Shown here piece by piece: positions 1 to 7,565 of a DNA stretch of 39,511 nucleotides. Each line of letters starts with the position of its first letter. The first letter of the stretch is position 1. A program made the position numbers and the translations under genes. The notes under the pieces were generated by a model, which searched no databases, had not been told where the DNA came from, and saw nothing but the letters and a program-made list of their open reading frames with translations. This stretch comes from an uncultured Bacteroidia bacterium (GTDB lineage: Bacteria; Bacteroidota; Bacteroidia; Bacteroidales; UBA932): assembly GCA_902774145.1 (NCBI GenBank), contig CACYHC010000017.1, forward strand, positions 1 to 39,511. Reading direction: 5' to 3'.

Positions 1-1
1 A

Positions 2-223
2 CAATTAGAATACGAAGAAAAGATGTTTAACTGGCTTGATGTAAACGGAATCAAGGAGTACGCCAGGGAAGAGGGCCTGGCGGAAGGCCGAGCGGAAGGG
101 AGAGCGGAAGGGGCCTCTGCCAGAACTGCCGAGATTGCCCGGAACTTCAGGGAAATGGGAATCCCCATCGACCAGATTGCCCAGGCAACCGGCCTGACTC
201 CCGCCCAGATCCAGGCGCTATGA
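2..223 (+). CDS. Rpn/PD-(D/E)XK nuclease family transposase-like protein, C-terminal fragment
   Basis: The reading frame is open from the left edge, so only the last 73 residues are present; the ATG at 23 is internal. The segment starting Q-L-E-Y-E-E-K and the low-complexity run of A-E-G-R units resemble the C-terminal end of Rpn (recombination-promoting nuclease, PD-(D/E)XK) proteins, which are common and multicopy in Bacteroidales. These typically end in a charged repeat followed by a helix-turn-helix-like motif, here G-I-P-I-D-Q-I-A-Q-A-T-G-L. The nuclease domain lies outside the window, so activity cannot be judged. The stop codon overlaps the end of the convergent regulator gene by 6 bp. 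The assignment rests on tail similarity recalled from the family and is moderately sure. Confidence 0.6.
   Translation, partial: QLEYEEKMFNWLDVNGIKEYAREEGLAEGRAEGRAEGASARTAEIARNFREMGIPIDQIAQATGLTPAQIQAL
80..115 (+). repeat. Three in-frame 12-bp tandem units
   Basis: Three consecutive 12-bp units beginning GCGGAAGG (80-91, 92-103, 104-115) encode A-E-G-R, A-E-G-R and A-E-G-A. Unit-number change by slippage would keep the frame and only alter linker length in the Rpn-like tail. Confidence 0.75.
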
Positions 224-3200
224 GTGTGCGTTGAGGTAGTCTTTGGGCAGCACCCCGAATTGCTTCTTGAAGCAGGCGGAGAAGTAGGAGGGCTTGTTGA
301 ATCCTATGGCATAACAGACCTCGTTCACCCGATAATCGCCGCTGGCAAGCAGTTCCGCTGCCTTGTTGAGTTTGACGGTGCGGATAAATTCGATGGGAGA
401 GAGGCCCGTAAGCCCCTTTATCTTGCGCTGGAGACTCGAGTGGCTGACGTTCATCCTTTCTGCCAATTCTTCGACCGATATCCAGGATTCGCCCATCCGT
501 TCGAGAATGATTCCGCTGATTTTTTCAAGGAATTTGCTGTCCTGTGACTGGCCTTCGGACTGTGCAGGCGGCATAGGGAGTCCGTTGCGGAAAGATTTGC
601 GCATAATTTCCCTGTCTTTGAGGATATTCTTGATTGTAGCGAGCAACTGCTCTACGGAGAACGGCTTCTCGATATAGGCGTTGGCGCCGTATTCCAGCCC
701 CTTGATTTTTGCATCGAGCGAGCTTTCCGCGGTCAGCAGAATCAGGGGAATATGGCAAAGCATTTCGTCTCCGCGCACCTCGCGCAGGAGGGTAAATCCG
801 TCGGCCCCGGGCATATAGATGTCGCTGATGATGATATCCACGTCTCTGTCCCTGAGAATCGAGAGCGCCTCTTCCCCGTTAGCCGCTTCCATCACGGCAT
901 ACTCTTTCTGCAGGGTAGAACTCAGAAATTCCATCATCTCCCGGTTGTCTTCTACCACGAGTACCTTGGTTCCGGAGGCTCCTGTCTTTCCTGTAGCGGA
1001 TTCTGCCGGCTGAGCTTTGCCGGGAAGGTAGGGGATATCCACGCATACGCAACAACCGCCCGTGTAGGAGGTATCTACATAGGCTTTTCCGTTGTGTTTT
1101 TCCGCCAGCAGTTTCACAAGGGAGAGCCCCAGTCCTATACCGGGCATACGAGGCTCCCGGGCGGTGCGGACCTGATAAAAGGAATTGAACACGTTCCGCG
1201 CTTCTTCCAAGGGGATTCCGTCTCCGTTGTCCTTGACAGCGAGATGAAGGTATTCCTGGCCCTCACTGCCCAGTCGCGACAACTCGACCTGTATCTTGTT
1301 TCGTGTATGCTTTAAGGCATTGCTGATGAGGTTGCTGGCAATCTTAGTAAAGGCTTCCGGATCCATGCTGCAGGTTTCCACATCGTTGCCGGCGTCGAAA
1401 CTGATTTCCACCGGTTCGCGGACCGCACACTCGAAACGGCCCACCACGTCGCCCAGGGTTTGTACGGGATTGACGTTCTTCAAATGGAGCGCATAGCCCT
1501 CGGAATTGATTTTCTTGAAGTCCAGCAACTGCCCCGTAAGTTCCTTCAGCCGGTCCGCGTTCTTCTTGATAATCTCCAGGTGGTATTGTTCATCTTCAGG
1601 ATGCGGTTCGCGCAGAATCACGTCCAGCGGTCCTTTGATCAAGGTTACGGGCGTCTTGATCTCGTGCGCGATCTGCGTAAAGAAATTCAGTTTTGCCTGG
1701 TAGGCTTCTTTTTCGGCTTTTTCCTGTTTACTCCGCTCCATCCAGATAATCACTCCCATGACGAGCAATACAAGAAGGATAACATAAACCGCCTTGGCGC
1801 CAGTGCTAAGAAGCAGGGGAGGGCGGTTGTCGATGATGATATGGACGATGTTTGCGCTTTGCGTGCCTCTGCTGGTGACGGCGCTGGCCGTGATTTCGTG
1901 TCTGCCATAGGGGAAATCGGCGAACGTGACCGAACCTTTGTTGGTAACCGAGCAGATCCTTCCATTGTCAATGCTGTAGGTGAACCGGGTGTTTTCCGGC
2001 GCAATGTAACTCAGGCACTCGAAATTCACGTTAAAGTGATTGATGTTTCGAGGGATGACGACGGTTTGATTGTCGGAAGAATAATCGCAGACCGGCGAAA
2101 ATTCTCGCTTGCCTTCGTTCCAGGAAACGGAGGCAAAGAGCAGCGGCTGCGGAATTTCGGCGGGGACGGCGTCGGGGTCGATGACATTGAAACCGTTGAT
2201 TCCGCCGAAAAACAGTTTCCCCCTCGACGAACGGAAGGCCGCTCCATAATTGAACTGGTTGCTCTGGAGCCCGTCCGCCCCGGTATAGTGCTTCCCGTTG
2301 CCGTCCTTGTCGCAGCACCAGATGCCGTTGTTGGAAGAAATCCAGAGATTTCCCTTCTTGTCGTTGAGACAGGCATAGACCACGGAAATCCGGCGGGTTT
2401 CGGCGCCTTCCCTGATAACGAAGGGGATGAATCCGTCCGTTTCCCTGTCATAGCGGCACAGGCCGCCACCGTCGGAACTGATCCAAAGTTCCCCGTTGTC
2501 GTCGGCCTGAATGTTTATCAACCGGTCGCAGGGGAGGGATGCCGGGTTTCCGTCCTGATGCTCATAATGTTTGTAGGCGCCGCCCAGGCCTTCGAGTTTA
2601 TGGAGGCCGTTGTAATAGTCGACAAACCATAGACAGCCCTTTGCATCCTCGCAAATGCCATAAATGAACGCATCCTCAAGCTGTGGAATCTTATTGAAAC
2701 TGCCGGTAGCGGGGTTGAAAACGGCGCAGCCGCGGCGCGTGCCTACCAGCAGCCGGCCATCACCCAGCTTCAAGAGGGAAAACACGTGATTGTCGGGAAT
2801 AGACCCCGGACCTCCGTTTACATATACCTTTTTAGTCCCGCGTGCGAGGTCCATTTGTATCAAACCCTGCGTGAAGGTTCCTATATACAACTTATCGGAA
2901 GCGATGCACAAGGCGTGGAGATTGTTGGCCGGGTTCTTGAACGGCAGGGGACGGAAGGTCCTTTCGGCGGGAAGGTAGAGGCTCAAGCCTCCGTTTTCCG
3001 CGCCGGCCCAAATCTGGCCGCTCGCATCTTCACAGAAGGAACTTACGGCCGAGCCGTGGAAAAATTCGGGCGTGTTCTCGGGGGTATAGGCTTCGATGGC
3101 TCCATCGCTGGGCATAAAATAATAAAGCCCGTTGAAGTAAGTGCCAATCCAGATGCCGCCTTCGCGGTCCTTGAAACAAGAATAGACATTGTCCGTTGCC

Positions 3201-4078
3201 CGTTGCGAGGTCAGGATAATCTTTCTCAGTTTCCCGGTGGTACGCGAAAACCGGAACAGTCCACGGTTGGTGCAGATAAGAATGTTCCCCGGCGTTTCTT
3301 CGAGCATATTGCGTACGCGCAGGATTTCCAAGGTCCCGCCGTCTTCGCTCGTGCGCTGCAGAAGGTCAATTTTGTTGGTTTCGGCATTGTACCTGGCAAA
3401 TCCGTCGTACCATAGTCCCACCCAGATGCCGCCGGCACTGTCCTCAAGCACGGACAAAGCGTTCCTGTCGGAAATATGCTCGAAGCGCTGGGTAAACGGC
3501 AGGTACCGGAAAAACCCTTCCTCTCCACATACCCAGACGATTCCCCTGGAGTCCCGCAGGATGGCGTTGATGTTCCTGTAGGAATCCTCCCCGTCGGACA
3601 TCTGGAGTTTTGTGGCAACGGCTTCGGTCTCTCGATAGGTATACAATCCCTTTTCCGTGCCGATCCACAGACATCCGTCCTGCGCATAGGCGGCGCAGGT
3701 GGGTACCACTTTTTCTGGGAAAGCGATATCCCTGTAACTGTGGGTGGCAGGGTCAAAAAGGGTTACCCCGCTGCGGCACACCAGCCAGATTCGTTTCCCG
3801 TCCGGATGAAGCAATATGGACAAGATGTTCAAAGAGCCTTCATCCCGTCCTGCCCTGTCGTGGTAGGAGCATCCGAAAGAGCTGAAATCCCGCCCGTCAA
3901 ACGAATTCAGCCCGTCCTGCGTGCCGAACCACATATATCCGCAAGCATCCTGGATGATCCCCTTCACCGTATTCTCGGACAAACCGGACGAGACGTCGTA
4001 ATGTCGGATATTTCGCGCAAAACTGCTTGTAAATAAGGCAGTTGTAAATGCGAGGATGAGAATGAGCCTTTTCTGCAT
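218..4078 (-). CDS. Hybrid two-component system sensor/regulator (HTCS)
   Basis: This 1286-residue protein has the full HTCS architecture that senses PUL oligosaccharides in Bacteroidetes. A signal peptide (1-21) is followed by periplasmic beta-propeller repeats (about 25-640, repeated L-W-I/W-I-G blades) and a Y_Y_Y domain (about 670-750). One membrane helix lies at about 762-780. Next come a histidine kinase with phospho-acceptor His805 in A-H-E-I-K-T-P and ATP-binding motifs near 916-986 (N-G-D-G, G-L-G-L). A receiver domain (about 1037-1153) has Asp1044, phospho-acceptor Asp1086, Thr1116 and Lys1138. An AraC-type DNA-binding domain occupies about 1190-1286. All key residues are present, so it should be functional. 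It is divergent from the operon it presumably activates. The start is forced: no later Met precedes the signal peptide, and the start codon lies only a few bases after a -7 element. Confidence 0.95.
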   Translation of the reverse strand: MQKRLILILAFTTALFTSSFARNIRHYDVSSGLSENTVKGIIQDACGYMWFGTQDGLNSFDGRDFSSFGCSYHDRAGRDEGSLNILSILLHPDGKRIWLVCRSGVTLFDPATHSYRDIAFPEKVVPTCAAYAQDGCLWIGTEKGLYTYRETEAVATKLQMSDGEDSYRNINAILRDSRGIVWVCGEEGFFRYLPFTQRFEHISDRNALSVLEDSAGGIWVGLWYDGFARYNAETNKIDLLQRTSEDGGTLEILRVRNMLEETPGNILICTNRGLFRFSRTTGKLRKIILTSQRATDNVYSCFKDREGGIWIGTYFNGLYYFMPSDGAIEAYTPENTPEFFHGSAVSSFCEDASGQIWAGAENGGLSLYLPAERTFRPLPFKNPANNLHALCIASDKLYIGTFTQGLIQMDLARGTKKVYVNGGPGSIPDNHVFSLLKLGDGRLLVGTRRGCAVFNPATGSFNKIPQLEDAFIYGICEDAKGCLWFVDYYNGLHKLEGLGGAYKHYEHQDGNPASLPCDRLINIQADDNGELWISSDGGGLCRYDRETDGFIPFVIREGAETRRISVVYACLNDKKGNLWISSNNGIWCCDKDGNGKHYTGADGLQSNQFNYGAAFRSSRGKLFFGGINGFNVIDPDAVPAEIPQPLLFASVSWNEGKREFSPVCDYSSDNQTVVIPRNINHFNVNFECLSYIAPENTRFTYSIDNGRICSVTNKGSVTFADFPYGRHEITASAVTSRGTQSANIVHIIIDNRPPLLLSTGAKAVYVILLVLLVMGVIIWMERSKQEKAEKEAYQAKLNFFTQIAHEIKTPVTLIKGPLDVILREPHPEDEQYHLEIIKKNADRLKELTGQLLDFKKINSEGYALHLKNVNPVQTLGDVVGRFECAVREPVEISFDAGNDVETCSMDPEAFTKIASNLISNALKHTRNKIQVELSRLGSEGQEYLHLAVKDNGDGIPLEEARNVFNSFYQVRTAREPRMPGIGLGLSLVKLLAEKHNGKAYVDTSYTGGCCVCVDIPYLPGKAQPAESATGKTGASGTKVLVVEDNREMMEFLSSTLQKEYAVMEAANGEEALSILRDRDVDIIISDIYMPGADGFTLLREVRGDEMLCHIPLILLTAESSLDAKIKGLEYGANAYIEKPFSVEQLLATIKNILKDREIMRKSFRNGLPMPPAQSEGQSQDSKFLEKISGIILERMGESWISVEELAERMNVSHSSLQRKIKGLTGLSPIEFIRTVKLNKAAELLASGDYRVNEVCYAIGFNKPSYFSACFKKQFGVLPKDYLNAHS

Positions 4079-4082
4079 ATCG

Positions 4083-4090
4083 CAAAATTA
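4083..4090 (-). promoter_or_regulatory. Bacteroidetes-type -7 promoter element for the HTCS gene
   Basis: Read on the minus strand this is TAATTTTG, an exact match to the TAnnTTTG consensus. No good TTTG -33 element is seen 19-21 bp upstream, only a T-rich run. It ends four bases before the HTCS start codon, so the transcript would have almost no leader. Confidence 0.5.
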
Positions 4091-4131
4091 TTCAAAAGGA
4101 TTGAGGGGAAAAAGTCCGGGGATACGATTGA

Positions 4132-4161
4132 CCGATTTAGGGTATAAAATGCATAAATCGG
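4132..4161. promoter_or_regulatory. Inverted repeat, candidate operator
   Basis: CCGATTTA (4132-4139) and TAAATCGG (4154-4161) are perfect 8-bp inverted arms separated by 14 bp of AT-rich sequence. The centre lies about 54 bp upstream of the start site expected from the plus-strand -7 element, a usual place for an activator. A second CGATT at 4125-4129 forms a direct repeat with the left arm, 8 bp apart. The HTCS protein is the obvious candidate binder, but many AraC-type HTCS proteins use direct repeats, so this is a guess from position. Confidence 0.4.
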
Positions 4162-4187
4162 GTACGTTATGCGAAATATCTCCCTCC

Positions 4188-4195
4188 TAACTTTG
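4188..4195 (+). promoter_or_regulatory. Bacteroidetes-type -7 promoter element for the PUL operon
   Basis: TAACTTTG matches the TAnnTTTG consensus. The -33 region is poor (no TTTG at the usual spacing), which fits a promoter that needs an activator. Transcription would start near 4199-4201, so the ATG at 4169 cannot be the start. The choice is between 4202 (almost leaderless) and 4214. Confidence 0.55.
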
Positions 4196-4201
4196 CATCG
4201 G

Positions 4202-5389
4202 ATGAAAACGACCATGAAAAATTCGCTTATAAAAATTTTCCTTCTTCTGCTTGCGTCTCTCGTTTCAGGCTGCAAGGCAGAGGAGAGTATGGAACAGGTG
4301 ACAAAGCGGGTGTTTGACCTGGCGGCCGTCCAGTGTGAGATGATGGCACAGAGCCTGGACAGCCTCTCGACCCCCCGCTCTTTCAACGGGACATCCCTGG
4401 TTACGGCTCCTGCAAAGTGGTGGTGCTCCGGTTTCTTCCCCGGAACGCTCTGGTTGGTCTACGAATATACCGGCGACGAGAAGTTACGCGCGCTGGCAGA
4501 ACGGGAGACGGCCAAGGTGGAGCCCATCAAATGGGTGACCGACGACCACGATGTGGGCTTCCAGATCAATTGCAGCTTCGGGCAGCAGTATCGCCTCACC
4601 GGCGATTCTCACGCAAGGGATGTGATGCATACGGCAGCCCGTTCGCTTGCGGTGGGCTTCAACCCCACGGTGGGCTGCATCCGCAGTTGGAGTTTCCAGC
4701 TTGACGGTACCAATTGGCAGTTCCCTGTCATCATCGACAATATGATGAACCTGGAGTTGCTGCTCAGCGTTGCAAAAACGGAGTCTGAATCCGCGCTTGA
4801 AGAAGTGGCGGTTTCCCACGCTCGGACAACGATGAAGAACCATTACCGCCCGGATTTCACCACTTATCATCTGGTGGATTACAATCCGGCGGACGGGTCG
4901 GTCATCCGGAAGCAGACCGTCCAGGGCTATGCGGATGAAAGTGCATGGTCGCGCGGCCAGGCCTGGTCGCTCTATGGTTTCACGATGATGTATCGGTTTA
5001 CCCGCGAAGCCGACTTCCTCGAGCGTGCGACGGTGATTGCAGAGATGTTGCTGTCCCGACTTCCCGAGGACGGTATTCCTTATTGGGATTTCGATTCCCC
5101 GAACATTCCCAACGAATACAGGGATGCTTCTGCCGCCGCCGTGATGGCCTCCGCCTTCACGGAATTGGCTTCTTATGTGGAAGACGGCTCCCGCTACCTT
5201 GCCATGGCGGAAAAACAATTGCGTACGCTCGCTTCTCCCGAGTATCTGGCGGAACCGGGTACGAACGGCGGATTTATTCTGAAACACAGTGTAGGACATT
5301 TCCCTGCCGGGAATGAAATCGATGTTCCGCTCAGTTATGCCGACTATTACTTCCTGGAAGCTTTGGAAAAATTTGCAAACAAACACTAA
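4202..5389 (+). CDS. GH88 unsaturated glucuronyl hydrolase, lipoprotein
   Basis: Members of GH88 hydrolyse the 4,5-unsaturated uronic acid that polysaccharide lyases leave at the non-reducing end of oligosaccharides. Family motifs are clear: D-H-D-V-G-F with Asp117, I-I-D-N-M-M-N-L with Asp179 (the two catalytic Asp positions of the family), and W-S-R-G-Q-A-W near 249-255. The length of about 395 residues is normal. A signal peptide ends at V-S-G-C with lipid-anchored Cys24 (Cys20 if translation starts at 4214), so it probably sits in a membrane facing the periplasm. It is first in the operon, directly after the promoter, and 10 nt before the next gene. With the lyases downstream it completes breakdown of uronate-containing chains. 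Confidence 0.93.
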   Translation: MKTTMKNSLIKIFLLLLASLVSGCKAEESMEQVTKRVFDLAAVQCEMMAQSLDSLSTPRSFNGTSLVTAPAKWWCSGFFPGTLWLVYEYTGDEKLRALAERETAKVEPIKWVTDDHDVGFQINCSFGQQYRLTGDSHARDVMHTAARSLAVGFNPTVGCIRSWSFQLDGTNWQFPVIIDNMMNLELLLSVAKTESESALEEVAVSHARTTMKNHYRPDFTTYHLVDYNPADGSVIRKQTVQGYADESAWSRGQAWSLYGFTMMYRFTREADFLERATVIAEMLLSRLPEDGIPYWDFDSPNIPNEYRDASAAAVMASAFTELASYVEDGSRYLAMAEKQLRTLASPEYLAEPGTNGGFILKHSVGHFPAGNEIDVPLSYADYYFLEALEKFANKH

Positions 5390-5399
5390 AACTCACTAT

Positions 5400-7553
5400 A
5401 TGAAGAGATTGGTAATTTTTGCACTCGCAGTGCTCACTGCCTGTACCGCGAAGGTCGGGGAAGGGTTCCAGTTGTATTATCCTTCCTTGACCGAAATATG
5501 CCCCGGTACGGCTATCTCCCTGACCCCTTCCTGGGTTGGAGGAACGCCCGGAGATTTTTCCCTGGCGGGCATCCGACATGAAGGAGGTGCCTATGAAACC
5601 GACTGCTTTTCGGTACACCCGGAAACCGGCGTTTTCTCCATCGAAGGCTCCGATAACCTGCCTCTGGGCAGCTATTCTATCAGTATCAGTTGCTCGGCGG
5701 AAGGGAAGCGTTATACTTTCAACGATGCCGTCGGCATCACGATGATGCGGAGCGTTCCTGAGGGAATCAAGGTTACCCCGTCTGAGTTGGAAATCAAAGT
5801 CTCGGACATTCATGCGGGCGTGGCAGGCCTTCCCGGTGCGGTCATCGAGCCTGACGGCGAGGGATATGTGCAGATCAAGCGTTTCCTTATTCAGAATGTT
5901 TATAAGGACGGCGAGCTTGCCAACCAGCACAAGATTTGGTTCTCGCTGGACGAGAATACCGGAGAATTTCGTGTGAAGACGGGCAATACGGATTTCACCC
6001 CCGGTACCTATACCTTCGATTTCAAATTGACCACTTACAAGGTGGGCGCGAGCGACGAGGCCGGCATATACGCCAATGCGCTTACGCTCAAGGCGGTTTC
6101 TGCGCCTTACAACCTTGTGTATGATCCGGCGGAACGCAAGGTGGAGGTAGGGGCTCCCGCCTCGTCTCCGGTACCTTCTTACCTGGGCACGCCCCAGGAA
6201 ACCGTTTTCTCCATCCTTTCCGTCAGTCCGGAAGGCGGCCCTGCCGTCACGATGGAGTCTTCAACCGGTGTGCTGAATATCCAGGCTCCCTCTGAGGCGC
6301 AGATTGGAACAGATTATGTCGTTTCTGTGCGGGTGGCCAATGTCTGGGGTGCTGCGGACTTCGAGAACGCCTTTACCTTCCGTGTCATCAGCTACATCCA
6401 TCCCATTACCAAACTCAGCTATGCCAATGTGGGCGGAATCGTTTCCGGACGGGGTTTCAGCAATGCCCCTGTGGATTTTGACGGTGACGACCTCACTTTC
6501 TCGTTGGTAGACCTTCCTGCGGAGCTTTCCAAACTGACCATTGATGTTTCCACCGGAACCGTTTCCAACGCCGAGGGCGTGGAAATCACGCCCGGTACCT
6601 ATACCGTTACGGTGCAGGCCCAGAACAACAAGAGTTCGGTCAGGGCTTCCTTCACCCTTGAAATCGTCCCCAACCCCAATCACTTTACCTATGTGCGCTG
6701 GGGCAACAACCTCGGGTTGGAACCCATTGCCGACTACGGCAACCAGTTCCGGGTGTACCACGGTTCGGGAAGAAGTATCTTCCCCATCGTCGAAAGTGAC
6801 ATTCCTGAGGGACGTCCTGTGAAATATTCCCTTGTCCGCAAGACCAATTCCGGCAGCTGGGGCGCCCAGATACGTCCCAACGGAGAAATCTGGATCAATG
6901 CTCAGTCCGTCGGCGGAACCATTTTGGTGCATTTTGCCCATATCGTCGTGCAGGTGGGTGCGGATGATGACGAGAACAAGGTCATCCGGACTTTCCCGCT
7001 GTTCATCGACCAGAGCGGTTTCCAGAAGAACGGCTACAGGATTGAGTACACGCCGTTTGCGTTCCACATCAATCCCCGCAAGGGCGGCAGAGGCCCTGCG
7101 CCGACCATTGTGAACGCCGAGGGTGTCCCGGCCAACCAGCCTACGCTGGATATGCGGACCAACCCCTGGTGGTACAACCTCTATGGCCCGGCGGAGCACA
7201 AGGAAGGCCGAATCAATACCGATCCGACCACTTTCCTGAAGTGTGTCTGGGACAAGTATTACACCGCCCTGGGGACCCTGCCCAACTATGGTGCCTGCAA
7301 CCCCATCTCCTGGTGGTACAACTATGAAAAGAGCAACCTTTCCATTACCGGCGCCTATGTTGACGGCGAGACCCTGCAGGTCGTGGTCAATCCGGACCGT
7401 TTCGTCGACGATTACGGTTACGCCGACGGCGCGATGGGCGTCATCTGCCGTTTCTCTACGGACGGCAAGAATCCCCAGACCGGTACTTCGGGCGTGGACT
7501 CCTTCGAGGTCAGTCCCTTCTTCATCTGGCTTGATCCTAACTATAACCAATAA
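5400..7553 (+). CDS. Surface glycan-binding lipoprotein (SusE/F-position SGBP)
   Basis: A 717-residue lipoprotein (V-L-T-A-C, Cys15) without catalytic motifs. From about residue 25 to 450 it contains several Ig/cadherin-like units, each marked by F-S-x-x-x-x-T-G and L-P-x-G-x-Y-x-x-x-x-x type strands. They are followed by a C-terminal domain (about 460-717) rich in aromatic residues (P-W-W-Y-N-L-Y, S-W-W-Y-N-Y), as expected of a carbohydrate-binding site. Its place next to susC/susD matches surface glycan-binding proteins. The C-terminal part resembles proteins I recall under DUF4958 near the heparin and chondroitin PULs of B. thetaiotaomicron; that name is from memory. The ATG at 5400 gives a proper lipoprotein signal. 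Upstream in-frame ATGs fall inside GH88. The ligand is inferred from neighbours only. Confidence 0.8.
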   Translation: MKRLVIFALAVLTACTAKVGEGFQLYYPSLTEICPGTAISLTPSWVGGTPGDFSLAGIRHEGGAYETDCFSVHPETGVFSIEGSDNLPLGSYSISISCSAEGKRYTFNDAVGITMMRSVPEGIKVTPSELEIKVSDIHAGVAGLPGAVIEPDGEGYVQIKRFLIQNVYKDGELANQHKIWFSLDENTGEFRVKTGNTDFTPGTYTFDFKLTTYKVGASDEAGIYANALTLKAVSAPYNLVYDPAERKVEVGAPASSPVPSYLGTPQETVFSILSVSPEGGPAVTMESSTGVLNIQAPSEAQIGTDYVVSVRVANVWGAADFENAFTFRVISYIHPITKLSYANVGGIVSGRGFSNAPVDFDGDDLTFSLVDLPAELSKLTIDVSTGTVSNAEGVEITPGTYTVTVQAQNNKSSVRASFTLEIVPNPNHFTYVRWGNNLGLEPIADYGNQFRVYHGSGRSIFPIVESDIPEGRPVKYSLVRKTNSGSWGAQIRPNGEIWINAQSVGGTILVHFAHIVVQVGADDDENKVIRTFPLFIDQSGFQKNGYRIEYTPFAFHINPRKGGRGPAPTIVNAEGVPANQPTLDMRTNPWWYNLYGPAEHKEGRINTDPTTFLKCVWDKYYTALGTLPNYGACNPISWWYNYEKSNLSITGAYVDGETLQVVVNPDRFVDDYGYADGAMGVICRFSTDGKNPQTGTSGVDSFEVSPFFIWLDPNYNQ

Positions 7554-7565
7554 TTTGACGGGTAT

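Noticed and set aside
1460-2632. A 390-codon plus-strand frame inside the HTCS gene
   Set aside because: It lies opposite the kinase and propeller coding region, which is fully explained by the HTCS protein.
4169-4201. ATG at 4169 as start of the GH88 gene
   Set aside because: It lies upstream of the -7 element and would bury the lipoprotein signal behind polar residues.
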